A DNA stretch of 64,000 bases from Alkanindiges hydrocarboniclasticus (lineage in GTDB: Bacteria; Pseudomonadota; Gammaproteobacteria; Pseudomonadales; Moraxellaceae): positions 1 to 64,000 of the forward strand of contig NZ_MLCN01000028.1 of assembly GCF_001982605.1 (NCBI RefSeq), written 5' to 3'. Positions 45,981 through 54,453 of this stretch are shown here, piece by piece. The position numbers were made by a program, and so were the translations under genes. How positions within the stretch are numbered: position 1 is the first letter of the stretch; every line of letters begins with the position of its first letter. The notes beneath the pieces were generated by a model. That model was not told where the DNA came from, searched no databases, and worked only from the letters and a program-made list of their open reading frames with translations.

Positions 45981-47030
45981 ATGCGTCGTTTACCGGTGTT
46001 TTTCGTACTTGACTGCTCTGAATCCATGGTCGGGGATAACCTGCAACATATGCAGCAAGGCATGCAGTCTGTAATGCAGCATTTGCGCCAGGATCCTTAT
46101 GCCCTGGAAACTGTGCATGTCTCTGTGATTGCCTTTGCGGGAATTGTAAGAACACTGGTACCGCTGATAGAAGTTTTTGCATTTTATCCGGTCAATTTAC
46201 CATTGGGTGGCGGTACCAATCTGGGTAAGGCGCTTGAACATGTCATGAATGAAATTGACCGGCATGTGATTAAAACCACCAGCGAGGCCAAAGGGGACTG
46301 GAAGCCGCTGGTCTATTTATTTACTGATGGACGACCTACTGATCGCTGTGAAGATGCAATTTATCGCTGGAATAAGCGCTATGCACGCCGGGCTACTTTA
46401 GTGGCATTGGGCATGGGCAAAGCCGTTGATTTTAGTCTATTAAAACGCATGACTGAACACACCATTGCATTTGAACAGCTAGGCCCCGATGATTTTAAAA
46501 AATTCTTCCAGTGGATCAGTGCGTCTGTCATGGCACAAAGTAAAAGTATTGGCAGTGGCGTTGACCAAAGCGTATTGCCCCCGCTAGATGAGCGCTTTAT
46601 GCATCTGGCCAAGGATTTTAAAGCCGATACACAGGTTGATGAGCAATGCGTGACGCTGGTGGGACGCTGCCAAAAACTTGGTAAGCCGTACATCATCAAG
46701 TATGACCGTGAATTACAGTATCAGTCTCCAGAAGACCTGGGAATTAATCTGTATCATTTTCGTCTGGATAACTGCTACCCGCTTAGTGAGGACTATTTTA
46801 GCTGGTCAGACCATGCAGCGCATCAGCAACAGGTCAATACCACACTACTGCAGGGTGCGCCAGCTTGTCCACACTGCTATGCCGATACTGCATTTGCCAT
46901 GTGTGGTTGTGGAAAACTGATGTGTTATGACGGTTTTAGCGAAGTGGTCAGTTGTCCATGGTGCCGCCGGCAGGTTAGTTTTGGCTATGCCGGCAACGAG
47001 GGCTTCGATGTACAGCGAGGCAAAGGCTAA
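45981..47030 (+). CDS. vWA protein with TerY-C zinc-ribbon domain
   Basis: 349 residues. The N-terminal vWA domain has a modified MIDAS DCSESM (D11, S13, S15 kept). The C-terminal domain carries seven cysteines, C296, C299, C308, C310, C315, C325 and C328, fitting the TerY-C metal-binding region. This is the first member of the TerY-phosphatase-kinase triad. Its stop codon abuts the ATG of the phosphatase gene. Confidence 0.9.
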   Translation: MRRLPVFFVLDCSESMVGDNLQHMQQGMQSVMQHLRQDPYALETVHVSVIAFAGIVRTLVPLIEVFAFYPVNLPLGGGTNLGKALEHVMNEIDRHVIKTTSEAKGDWKPLVYLFTDGRPTDRCEDAIYRWNKRYARRATLVALGMGKAVDFSLLKRMTEHTIAFEQLGPDDFKKFFQWISASVMAQSKSIGSGVDQSVLPPLDERFMHLAKDFKADTQVDEQCVTLVGRCQKLGKPYIIKYDRELQYQSPEDLGINLYHFRLDNCYPLSEDYFSWSDHAAHQQQVNTTLLQGAPACPHCYADTAFAMCGCGKLMCYDGFSEVVSCPWCRRQVSFGYAGNEGFDVQRGKG

Positions 47031-48896
47031 ATGGGATCACATGATCAGTTGAGTAGGCATTCTGAACTGGGCACTACACTTGACTATCTGTTACCTCAAT
47101 TACTGGGCTATCAACCAGAACCTGATTTGGTAAGGCAGTTGTTGCAGGATCGACAGGTACTTAATGCATTGTTTGATCTGTCTGAAAAAATTTATGAGAA
47201 CCATAAATCCTTGTTAATTGATTTACCCCGGTTCGAGCAATCAGGACTGGCCAGAATTTTAAAGCAGGGACGAATTGTCCAGCCGTATTTTAATGCTCCA
47301 GCTACTTATCCGGTTCAGGACTGTAAAGCCCATACATTCGCGCAAGCATGCAATGATATTGAGAATTTAGCCAATGGCCAAGCGGTTTTGGTGACTCAAC
47401 CAGAGTCATCTTTGCCTATTGATCAGTCTGTATTGCCACAACCTATACCCGTTGCAGCGCAGTTCACCGCTAGCCCGCATGCGCTTTATCCGATTGTATT
47501 CAAGCACCATATCCAGCCTCCTGATCCTTCACCGCAGGCCAATGATGAGCAGCATCTAACGCATCTGGCAGTTCATACATCAGAACCAACACAAACAGTA
47601 AAGCCCAGCACTGATCAATCGGCAACCCATACAACTAAAACAGCTCAGGTGATAAAAATGCCGCATTTCCAGATTCCCAATGCACGTGTAGGACAAGCTT
47701 ATCAGGCCCAAATTCAAAAACAGGCAAATACATCTGAACCTGTACATCTGGATGTAGGTAGTATCCAGATTCCACAGGGCATTGGTTTGGCTTATGACGA
47801 GGTACAGCATCAATTTGCCGGGATTCCGCTGCTTGCAGGAGAATTTGAGATTGTATTTAAATATAAACCTGAGGATGGTGCATGGCGTGATGGCAAATGC
47901 ACCCTGATTATTACAGCCGATCCGCGTAGCTTATGGCAGGTCAATGAGCCAGCCGCCAGTCAGCCTTATCCTAAAGCCCATACTGCGCAACAACTGATTA
48001 ATACCGCACAGTTCAGGCTGGCCGCCGCCAGTCGCCGGGGCCGTTCCCATGAACATGCGGGTAGTTTTAGGGATGATGATTACTTTATCGCCAATATTGA
48101 AAACACAGCATGGAGCGTCATGATTGTGGCAGATGGGGCGGGAAGTGCTTCGTATTCTCGTGAAGGCTCACGTCTTGCCGTGCAAACTACAGGACAGGTG
48201 CTTGCTGATTATATTGTCAATCAGCACTTGCAACTGGATCAGCAGCTCTCCCAGTGGCAGATTGGTTCACAGGATGAACAGACTAAAGCTGCCTCACAGT
48301 TGCTGAGTAACTGTTTTCACGAACTTTTCTATAAGGCAGCACAACAGTCCATTCAGCAAATTGAGCAGCTTGCCCAGTCTCAAAATGTATCCAGTAAGTT
48401 TTTTGCAACCACTTTGCTGGCAGCGGTGATCAAGCAGGAAGACCATAAAACCTTTGTCAGCACCTTCTGGACCGGGGATGGGGCCATAGCTGTTTATAGT
48501 CCTACCAAGCTACGCCTTATGGGTGTTCCTGATGGTGGGGAGTTTGCCGGCCAAACCCGCTTTCTGGACAAATCCATGGTGGCCACCTTTAATGAACGGG
48601 TCAATATTGGTTATTTTGAACAGGTCGAGGCCGTGATTTTAATGACTGATGGCATATCTGACCCCAAATTTGAAACCGATGCTGGCCTGCAAAACCAGCA
48701 AAAATGGGATGCCTTGTGGCAGGAATTACAACCCGGTTTACAACAGCAAGACCCGGATCAGTTTTTGCTGGACTGGATGCATTTTTTCAGTGCCGGTCAT
48801 CATGATGATCGCACAATTGCCCTGTTATGGCCTGTTACTTCTCATCATATGTCAGATACGACAACATTAGACATCAAGCAGGAAGGGCAAGCATGA
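47031..48896 (+). CDS. PP2C-type protein phosphatase with N-terminal and Ig-like regions
   Basis: 621 residues. Residues 1-120 are helical and unrecognised. A low-complexity linker (120-210) follows, then a putative Ig-like beta domain (211-297, FAGIPLLAGEFEIVFKYKP). The PP2C domain (about 330-610) has VADGAGSASYSREGS with D368, WTGDGAIAVY, LMTDGISDP and HDDRTIAL. It is the phosphatase of the TerY-P triad and should reverse the partner kinase. The kinase gene directly downstream, overlapping by ATGA, is broken. Confidence 0.88.
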   Translation: MGSHDQLSRHSELGTTLDYLLPQLLGYQPEPDLVRQLLQDRQVLNALFDLSEKIYENHKSLLIDLPRFEQSGLARILKQGRIVQPYFNAPATYPVQDCKAHTFAQACNDIENLANGQAVLVTQPESSLPIDQSVLPQPIPVAAQFTASPHALYPIVFKHHIQPPDPSPQANDEQHLTHLAVHTSEPTQTVKPSTDQSATHTTKTAQVIKMPHFQIPNARVGQAYQAQIQKQANTSEPVHLDVGSIQIPQGIGLAYDEVQHQFAGIPLLAGEFEIVFKYKPEDGAWRDGKCTLIITADPRSLWQVNEPAASQPYPKAHTAQQLINTAQFRLAAASRRGRSHEHAGSFRDDDYFIANIENTAWSVMIVADGAGSASYSREGSRLAVQTTGQVLADYIVNQHLQLDQQLSQWQIGSQDEQTKAASQLLSNCFHELFYKAAQQSIQQIEQLAQSQNVSSKFFATTLLAAVIKQEDHKTFVSTFWTGDGAIAVYSPTKLRLMGVPDGGEFAGQTRFLDKSMVATFNERVNIGYFEQVEAVILMTDGISDPKFETDAGLQNQQKWDALWQELQPGLQQQDPDQFLLDWMHFFSAGHHDDRTIALLWPVTSHHMSDTTTLDIKQEGQA

Positions 48897-49214
48897 CAAG
48901 TAAAAATGTGATTCGCTGCCAAACCCTTGATGGCAGGCCAATTGAGTATGTCGATGAAGTAATGGCATGCCAACAGCATGATTGCGCCTAATGAACGGTT
49001 ATCACCACAGCAAACCAGACGGGTTGGTTATTTTGTGTTTCATCAGGACAGATGGTGGCTGGTTAATGAAAGCCTGCCTGACTTAATGGATGTCAGCAGC
49101 AAAGCCCAGATTGCTATTGGTTCTAAAATTGAGCTTGCAGATGGCAAGCAAATTTTGCTGTCACGTGAAGAAGGGGGGCGCTTGCTGGTAGTGCAAATGG
49201 TTGAGTGCACGTAA
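48893..49214 (+). pseudogene. Remnant of the TerY-associated protein kinase (internal deletion)
   Basis: From 48893 a frame gives MTSKNVIRCQTLDGRPI then EYVDEVM before going out of register and stopping at 48989-48991. This looks like the start of the triad kinase up to its glycine-rich loop. In another frame, from about 48963, WHANSMIAPNERLSPQQTRR runs on through VGYFVFHQDRWWLVNE and LLLSREEGGRLLVVQMV to the stop at 49212-49214, resembling the kinase C-terminus. The catalytic domain between them is missing. The join falls near GTAATGGCATGCC. The ATGA overlap with the phosphatase gene is what the intact gene would have. Family assignment rests on recall, not a search. Confidence 0.75.
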
Positions 49215-49370
49215 CACTCCTTCTTATGAAGCTAAACTAAGAAAAATTGATAAAATATTAATCAGATCAATTCCATGGTTAAGGCTAACCCTACCTTAAA
49301 AAGAGTGAGTAAGTAGGTAGCAAGGAAATGAAGCTTTTACCCTGATATTTTATAAAGTTGCACCGCCGGC

Positions 49371-49437
49371 GTTAATCACTCTGGTTTCAGAATGCATCTG
49401 AAATTAATAACTAGCATTTTATCATAGTGTAAGTTTT
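49371..49437 (+). repeat. 67-bp direct repeat flanking the Ter island, right copy
   Basis: Decayed copy of 31443-31509. Read on the minus strand, the start codon has become CTG and codon 5 is TGA, so it is not coding. Confidence 0.85.
49406..49432 (+). repeat. Dispersed intergenic motif, copy 3
   Basis: ACTA at 49410-49413 and TATCATAGTGTAA at 49420-49432, inside the right flanking repeat. Confidence 0.8.
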
Positions 49438-49614
49438 CACTTTAATGAAGCATAACTTGCTAAAAATAATTTATTTTCATCCAACACAATTTCTTTAATA
49501 ACTAAAATAATAGTCAGTAGATTAAAGAGTTTTATAACTTATTAGCAGCATTTTATTGTGTCCAAACCCAATATAACAGGGTAGACCATAAAAAATATTG
49601 CAGACCGGTTTTTC

Positions 49615-50016
49615 TTAATTAACCCAATTTTCCACTTGAAGGGCTGGGACGCGGTTAAATTCCTTGGTGTTGTTAGTCACGATAATCAGCCCTTTACTTC
49701 GTGCATGCGCTGCAATATGGAGATCATTGTCACTAATTAATTGTCCCAGCTTTTTTAAATAAGCTTTGATATTGCCATACTGAATGGCGGCATCAGTACC
49801 ATAATCCAGCACTTGTAGACGGGATAAAAAATTTTCAACTACCATCAAATTATGTTCTGGCTGAGCGCTGTTTTCAGCGCCATAAACCAATTCTGCAACA
49901 GTAATACTACTCACACAAATCTGGGAGAAAACACTATTAAAGCGCTCTCTAACTTCCGCAGGCTTATGTTTGATGACATAAATTACAATATTGGTATCCA
50001 GCATGTATTTCAGCAT
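49615..50016 (-). CDS. vapC: VapC-type PIN-domain toxin
   Basis: 133-residue PIN ribonuclease. Acidic catalytic residues are D7 (MLDTNIVIYVIK), E42 (VAELVYGA) and D96/D98 (ISDNDLHIAAHA), with the family VTNNTKEF near the end. Likely cleaves tRNA or rRNA when freed from VapB. Its ATG overlaps the vapB stop by one base (TAATG). Confidence 0.93.
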   Translation of the reverse strand: MLKYMLDTNIVIYVIKHKPAEVRERFNSVFSQICVSSITVAELVYGAENSAQPEHNLMVVENFLSRLQVLDYGTDAAIQYGNIKAYLKKLGQLISDNDLHIAAHARSKGLIIVTNNTKEFNRVPALQVENWVN

Positions 50017-50246
50017 TAAAATTGCTCTCGAATACTTTGCACTTGATCGCCACGCTCAAAATCATCAGTAACAGTCAGATTTGGGTCATCAAAAAAGCTA
50101 TCCCAGGTTTGACCCACAGGGCTAATAACACGATCCACGCCAACCTGCCGGACATAAACCTGCTGGACAGTCGGTGAAAATCGAACACTACTTGGTAATC
50201 TGACGGCCTGTGAGCGATTATTGGTGAATACACTAGTAACAATCAT
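50016..50246 (-). CDS. vapB: VapB-type antitoxin
   Basis: 76-residue AbrB/SpoVT-fold antitoxin. The opening TSVFTNNRSQAVRLPSSVRF is the DNA-binding swapped hairpin; the acidic C-terminus (about 46-76) would wrap VapC. CAGGAG lies 7 bases ahead of the ATG. Confidence 0.92.
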   Translation of the reverse strand: MIVTSVFTNNRSQAVRLPSSVRFSPTVQQVYVRQVGVDRVISPVGQTWDSFFDDPNLTVTDDFERGDQVQSIREQF

Positions 50247-50641
50247 TATTAACTCCTGAAGTTGCCATAGGCTTAAGTATATAGCAACTAATTTTGTATT
50301 TATAGCTGGTTTTCAGTCAGTTTGTTTGTGAGTTATAAAAGCAAGAAAACTAATGCTGTAATGTGCTAAAGCAGATAAAAAATAGCTTTTGAAATGCTAA
50401 CAGCGAGTTGAGCATAGTAAAAATAATGCTATATCTAATTGAGTAGATTTCATTTAACATAATATACATTATACGACGTAATTTATCTTACTTAAATCTT
50501 AATGTTTAAAAGCTGGACTACTTTGAGAATCATATAATATCTGGCCATATCTAATTTATTTTATTGGCAAGCTAGGTATTTAACTTTTAGCCGTAGATAA
50601 TACTCGTGGTTATTTGTTAAGTATTTCTCAAGGATACTGCT
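50247..50641. other. Gene-free 395-bp spacer between vapB and the permease
   Basis: Divergent promoter region. It contains the vapBC operator (50261-50288) and a TATAAT at 50533-50538 that may be the -10 of the permease gene, without a good -35. No riboswitch was recognised. Confidence 0.6.
50261..50288 (-). promoter_or_regulatory. Inverted-repeat operator of vapBC
   Basis: GTTGCCATA (50261-50269) and TATAGCAAC (50280-50288) are inverted arms with one mismatch. TATATA-like bases within could be the vapBC -10, so VapB binding would block transcription. Confidence 0.6.
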
Positions 50642-51943
50642 GTGAAAAAATCCTGGTTTCCCCAATGGCAGCCTTATAAGGCACAGATGAATCAATCTAC
50701 TGATTCACAATCCGTTGCAACTTATGAATATTTGCCTATTGGCCAAAGCATTATTTTAGGTTTACAGCATGTTTTTGCCATGTTTGGGGCTACTGTACTG
50801 GCACCATTGTTGATGGGCTTTGATCCTAATCTAGCCATTTTACTTTCTGGCATTAGTACCTTGCTATTTTTTGTATTAACAGGTGGTCGTATTCCCAGTT
50901 ATCTGGGTTCAAGTTTTGCGTTTATTGGCGTAGTCATTGCAGCGACTGGTTATACTGGAACCGGACTTAATCCTAATCTGGCAACAGCCATGAGTGGAAT
51001 TATTGCCTGTGGTCTGATTTACGCGCTAATTGGTGGTATTGTTCTTTTTACCGGCACTCACTGGATTGAAAAAATGATGCCGCCTGTAGTAACTGGTGCC
51101 ATTGTTATGATTATTGGTTTAAATTTGGCACCAGCGACTGTAAGTAGTGTTGTCAAAACCCAATTTGAAATGCTGATGGCTTTATTTACCATTGTGTCAA
51201 TTGGTACAGTGGCAGTGTTTACTTCTGGGTTACTTCAGCGTTTACTGCTGCTTATTGGCCTGATTGTGTCGTTTTTAGTCTACGTATTTTTAGCCAATGG
51301 TTTGGGCTATGGTGTACCTGTAGATTTTAGCCGGGTTAGTCAGGCTGCATGGTTTGGCTTACCACAGTTTCATCAACCGCAGTTTGATAGCACTTCCATT
51401 TTGCTAATTGCACCTATTGCGCTGATTCTGGTCGCTGAAAATCTTGGCCATATTAAAGCAGTAAGCGGTATGACTGGGGAACATCTAACCCCATATCTGG
51501 GCCGTGCCTTTATTGCCGACGGAATCTGTACCAGCTTATCCGGCAGTGTTGGTGGCCCTGGAATGACCACTTATGCAGAAAATATTGGTGTCATGGCAGC
51601 AACCCGCATCTACTCTACCCTTATTTTTGTGATAGCAGCAGCTATTGCTATCGTACTGGGTTTATCTCCAAAATTTGGGGCAATTATAAGTATTATTCCG
51701 GGCGCGATTTTAGGTGGCGCTTCTATTGTGGTTTTTGGCCTGATTACTGTTGCTGGTGCAAAAATATGGATTAATCATCAGGTTGATTTTAACAATAATA
51801 AAAATCTGATTATTGCAGCAGCCACCCTAATTCTGGGAGCCGGTAATTTTGCCTTTCATATAGGTACTTTTGATCTAGGCGGTATTGGCACGGCCACATT
51901 TGCAGCAATACTACTTAATGCGTTTTTCAATCTTAAAAAATGA
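50642..51943 (+). CDS. uraA: Uracil/xanthine permease (NCS2 family, UraA/RutG-like)
   Basis: 433-residue, 14-helix nucleobase transporter. The substrate region shows VAENLGHIKAVSGMTGE, where the conserved acid lies, and GPGMTTYAENIGVMAATRIYS-like motif split as GGPGMTTYAENIGV and MAATRIYS. These point to a uracil carrier. The start is GTG at 50642 with AAGGA 8 bases upstream. An N-terminal cytoplasmic tail of about 30 residues precedes helix 1. pyrF lies nearby, on the other strand. Confidence 0.9.
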   Translation: MKKSWFPQWQPYKAQMNQSTDSQSVATYEYLPIGQSIILGLQHVFAMFGATVLAPLLMGFDPNLAILLSGISTLLFFVLTGGRIPSYLGSSFAFIGVVIAATGYTGTGLNPNLATAMSGIIACGLIYALIGGIVLFTGTHWIEKMMPPVVTGAIVMIIGLNLAPATVSSVVKTQFEMLMALFTIVSIGTVAVFTSGLLQRLLLLIGLIVSFLVYVFLANGLGYGVPVDFSRVSQAAWFGLPQFHQPQFDSTSILLIAPIALILVAENLGHIKAVSGMTGEHLTPYLGRAFIADGICTSLSGSVGGPGMTTYAENIGVMAATRIYSTLIFVIAAAIAIVLGLSPKFGAIISIIPGAILGGASIVVFGLITVAGAKIWINHQVDFNNNKNLIIAAATLILGAGNFAFHIGTFDLGGIGTATFAAILLNAFFNLKK

Positions 51944-52253
51944 TTTAAAAATAAAGGATTAATTTATAAACCTTTTCCTAAAGACGTATTGTTAATGAAG
52001 ACATGCGTCTTCTATTTTAAAATCCAAAAATCTTTTCAACACTTTTAGCGTAAGGCCTTCTGTTGTCAGTATTGCTATGATCAAGGTGCTTATCAATTAG
52101 GCTATGCCATTACCTTAATAACATAGCCTGCCTTTATTGGTTTTTACTTTAAAATTACCTATAAAACTGCTCACTTCAATCAGGAATAGCAGGAAACTGG
52201 GAAATCTTTGCTAATATATACTCATTGTTTTTTGGAATTAAGGTGACTTTATC
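51944..52253. other. 310-bp spacer after the permease, with a hairpin
   Basis: GAAGAC (51997-52002) and GTCTTC (52007-52012) with loop ATGC, followed by TATTTT, form a probable terminator of the permease gene. The remaining sequence shows nothing. Confidence 0.55.
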
Positions 52254-52787
52254 ATGGCAAAAAATGCCTTGCAGGCGCAACTTTTAAAAGCAGGGTTGGT
52301 AGATAATAAAAAGGCCCAGCAAATTAATAAACAAAATCAGCATGCAAAGCGGACTGGTGAACAAACAGATGCTGAAGTAAAGCAAGCGCTGGCAGAAGCT
52401 CAGGCCAGAAAACTGGAAAAAGACCAGCAGTTAAATCAGGAAAAACAGCGCTTACTGGAAGAGAAAACCTTAAAAGCCAATATTTTACAAATGATCAAGC
52501 AGCATCAGCTAAGAGATACTTCAGGTGATATTAGCTACCAGTTTATTGATCAGTCAAAAGTTAAAAAGATTTATATCACACAAAAAATTTATGATCAGGT
52601 CGTGGCTGGCCATATTGCAATTGGTCGCCTGGAGGACAGTTATGCCCTGCTGCCACGACCATTGGCTGACCGCATTGATGAAAAAATGACAGGTTTTATT
52701 GTGGTTGCTAATACTAAAGGTGAACAGCAGATTGATGAGGAAGACCCTTATGCTGCTTATGTTATTCCTGATGATTTAATGTGGTAA
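52254..52787 (+). CDS. DUF2058 family protein (YaiL-like)
   Basis: 177 residues. The N-terminal half is a charged coiled coil (about 20-75), and the C-terminal half is globular with SYQFIDQSKVKKIYIT and EDPYAAYVIPDDLMW, the typical DUF2058 ending. Family members are annotated as nucleoprotein/polynucleotide-associated without a proven role. AAGGTG precedes the ATG. Confidence 0.88.
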   Translation: MAKNALQAQLLKAGLVDNKKAQQINKQNQHAKRTGEQTDAEVKQALAEAQARKLEKDQQLNQEKQRLLEEKTLKANILQMIKQHQLRDTSGDISYQFIDQSKVKKIYITQKIYDQVVAGHIAIGRLEDSYALLPRPLADRIDEKMTGFIVVANTKGEQQIDEEDPYAAYVIPDDLMW

Positions 52788-52848
52788 TTTTTGAATGAAA
52801 TAAAAATTTGAATTTTCAGGTTTATATTATGAATATTTATAATTAATA

Positions 52849-52875
52849 TTACACTAGGATATTATAGTAGTTATT
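52849..52875 (-). repeat. Dispersed intergenic motif, copy 4
   Basis: On the minus strand, ACTA (52871-52868) then TATCCTAGTGTAA (52861-52849). It lies between the DUF2058 stop and the shared terminator. Confidence 0.78.
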
Positions 52876-52876
52876 T

Positions 52877-52908
52877 AAAACCGCTGCTCTTAAATAAGCA
52901 GCGGTTTT
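52877..52908. terminator. Bidirectional terminator between the DUF2058 gene and pyrF
   Basis: AAAACCGCTGC and GCAGCGGTTTT form an 11-bp perfect stem around a 10-base loop, between convergent genes. Confidence 0.82.
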
Positions 52909-52928
52909 AATTTGTCTGCAAAACTTTA

Positions 52929-53609
52929 TTAAATAGACTGATAAATGTCGAGTAGTTGTTGCTGAGGATTATCGGCCTTGGTAATAGGACGACCAATTAC
53001 CATATAATCCACGCCATCCTGAATTGCCTGTTGTGGTGTTACAATCCGTTTTTGATCATCGCTTGCACTGTCAGCAGGACGAATTCCCGGTGTAACCAAT
53101 AAAAAATCTGGCCCTAATTGTGCCCTGAGCATTTTTGCTTCCTGCGCAGAACACACTACGCCCCCCACCCCACATGATTGAGCTAATGTAGCCAATCTAA
53201 TCACCTGCTCTGCTGCAGTGGCCTGAATCCCTAGCTCACCCAGTTCATCATCGCTCATAGATGTTAGCACAGTGACTGCAATTAAATGGGTTGCGTAATT
53301 ACCCTGCTTAAGGCGCGCTACAGTCGTTTCCATCATTTCACGGCCACCACTTGCATGCACATTAACCATCCATACCCCTAAGTCAGCCGCTGCCAGAACA
53401 GCCTGCGCCGTAGTATTTGGAATATCATGGAATTTAAGATCAAGAAAAACTTCAAACTGGCGCTGATGCAATTCCTGAATAATCTGCGGACCAAGCCGGG
53501 TGAATAATTCCTTCCCTACCTTTAGGCGGCATAATTTGGGATCCATCTGATCTGCCAGATTTAAGGCATCACGCTGGTTATTGAAATCAAGGGCAACAAT
53601 AATACTCAA
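52929..53609 (-). CDS. pyrF: Orotidine 5'-phosphate decarboxylase PyrF
   Basis: Final step of UMP synthesis. The catalytic Asp-Lys-Asp array is in [12 protein letters not shown], with the phosphate-binding [11 protein letters not shown] and [10 protein letters not shown] start at TTG 53609 (MSIIVALDF, the usual Moraxellaceae opening, GGA 7 bases ahead); another TTG at 53621 would add four residues. A strong terminator hairpin lies only about 25 bases upstream, across the lapA stop codon. Confidence 0.95.
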   Translation of the reverse strand: MSIIVALDFNNQRDALNLADQMDPKLCRLKVGKELFTRLGPQIIQELHQRQFEVFLDLKFHDIPNTTAQAVLAAADLGVWMVNVHASGGREMMETTVARLKQGNYATHLIAVTVLTSMSDDELGELGIQATAAEQVIRLATLAQSCGVGGVVCSAQEAKMLRAQLGPDFLLVTPGIRPADSASDDQKRIVTPQQAIQDGVDYMVIGRPITKADNPQQQLLDIYQSI

Positions 53610-53633
53610 AATCGTATCCAAACATCAGGCAAT

Positions 53634-53659
53634 AAAAAAGCCCATTATAATGGGCTTTT
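53634..53659 (-). terminator. Terminator/attenuator across the lapA stop, ahead of pyrF
   Basis: On the minus strand AAAAGCCCAT, loop TATA, ATGGGCTTTT, then a T6 tract. The lapA stop codon (53645-53647) falls in the loop and the start of the 3' arm, so a ribosome finishing lapA would cover the hairpin. See findings for the link to pyrF control. Confidence 0.85.
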
Positions 53660-53995
53660 GTGTTGAGCGGGAGTCACATTGACTACCGTTTTTTCATGCT
53701 GGGCTGCGATTGCAGCAGCACTTGCAGCCTGAATTTGTTGCTGCCTTAGTATCTCAATTTCACGGGTTAACCGCTGGACTTCCCAGTTTCGCTGAAATAC
53801 CTTGAACACAACAACACCCAGTAGCAAACCAATGATGATACCTAATACCAAGGTAAGCAGTAATAGCAATCCTGCACCCATCGTAGGTACTTGAGTAAAT
53901 AACAAATCCACTGGCAGTTCGGTGCTATTTTGTAATACTAACGCAAGCGCATAGCCAAAAATAATGATGAGCAATACTATTAAAACATAGCGCAT
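53645..53995 (-). CDS. lapA: LapA domain (DUF1049, YciS-like) inner-membrane protein
   Basis: 116 residues with two transmembrane helices (about 3-22 and 38-62, the second VLGIIIGLLLGVVVFKVF) and a cytoplasmic helical tail. Family members pair with LapB in LPS assembly control; no lapB gene follows here, unlike in E. coli. It lies between ihfB and pyrF. Confidence 0.85.
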   Translation of the reverse strand: MRYVLIVLLIIIFGYALALVLQNSTELPVDLLFTQVPTMGAGLLLLLTLVLGIIIGLLLGVVVFKVFQRNWEVQRLTREIEILRQQQIQAASAAAIAAQHEKTVVNVTPAQHKSPL

Positions 53996-54021
53996 TGCGT
54001 TCTCCAGTTTAAGAATTATGT

Positions 54022-54330
54022 TTATTTGGAATTTAAGGCGTCATTTACGGCATCGCGCAAGGCTTTACCCGGTTTAAAATGAGGTACTGCTTTGGCAGCT
54101 ACTTTTACCGAATCACCAGTCTTTGGATTACGACCAACTCGCGGATCTCGATGATGCAGGGCAAAACTGCCAAATCCACGAATTTCAATACGGTTATTGG
54201 TTGCCAGTGTGCCGATCATTTGATCAAGCATAGTCTTAACGGCTTCTTCAACAACAGCTTCGGAAATGTTGGTTTGCTTAACAGCAATCCGTTCTATGAG
54301 GTCAGATTTATTTAAGGCATTAGTTGTCAT
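54022..54330 (-). CDS. ihfB: Integration host factor subunit beta
   Basis: 102-residue IHF-beta. Motifs are [25 protein letters not shown] and the C-terminal [14 protein letters not shown]. It follows rpsA, as is usual for ihfB. Confidence 0.95.
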   Translation of the reverse strand: MTTNALNKSDLIERIAVKQTNISEAVVEEAVKTMLDQMIGTLATNNRIEIRGFGSFALHHRDPRVGRNPKTGDSVKVAAKAVPHFKPGKALRDAVNDALNSK

Positions 54331-54382
54331 GATTAATCTCTTAGAAATTCAGATAGTTAATCATAACAGTTTTTTATAATAG

Positions 54383-54417
54383 TTCGGTAGCACGAGTTTT
54401 ATCACTGTGCTACCGAA
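54383..54417 (-). promoter_or_regulatory. Hairpin between rpsA and ihfB
   Basis: TTCGGTAGCAC and GTGCTACCGAA form a perfect 11-bp stem around 13 bases. No T tract follows on the minus strand, so it is more likely an mRNA end or attenuator-like element than a plain terminator. Confidence 0.55.
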
Positions 54418-54453
54418 TGCAACTTTTTATTAAAAGTAAGTGTTAAATTTCAC

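Larger units (their letters stand above)
49215..49614. other. Gene-free 400-bp region at the right edge of the Ter island
   Basis: Contains the right copy of the island-flanking repeat and one dispersed motif. The remainder is AT-rich without coding signs. Confidence 0.8.

Noticed and set aside
32113-49214. Ter island considered as a transposon or prophage
   Set aside because: No transposase, integrase, terminal inverted repeats or phage genes were found; only direct repeats flank it.
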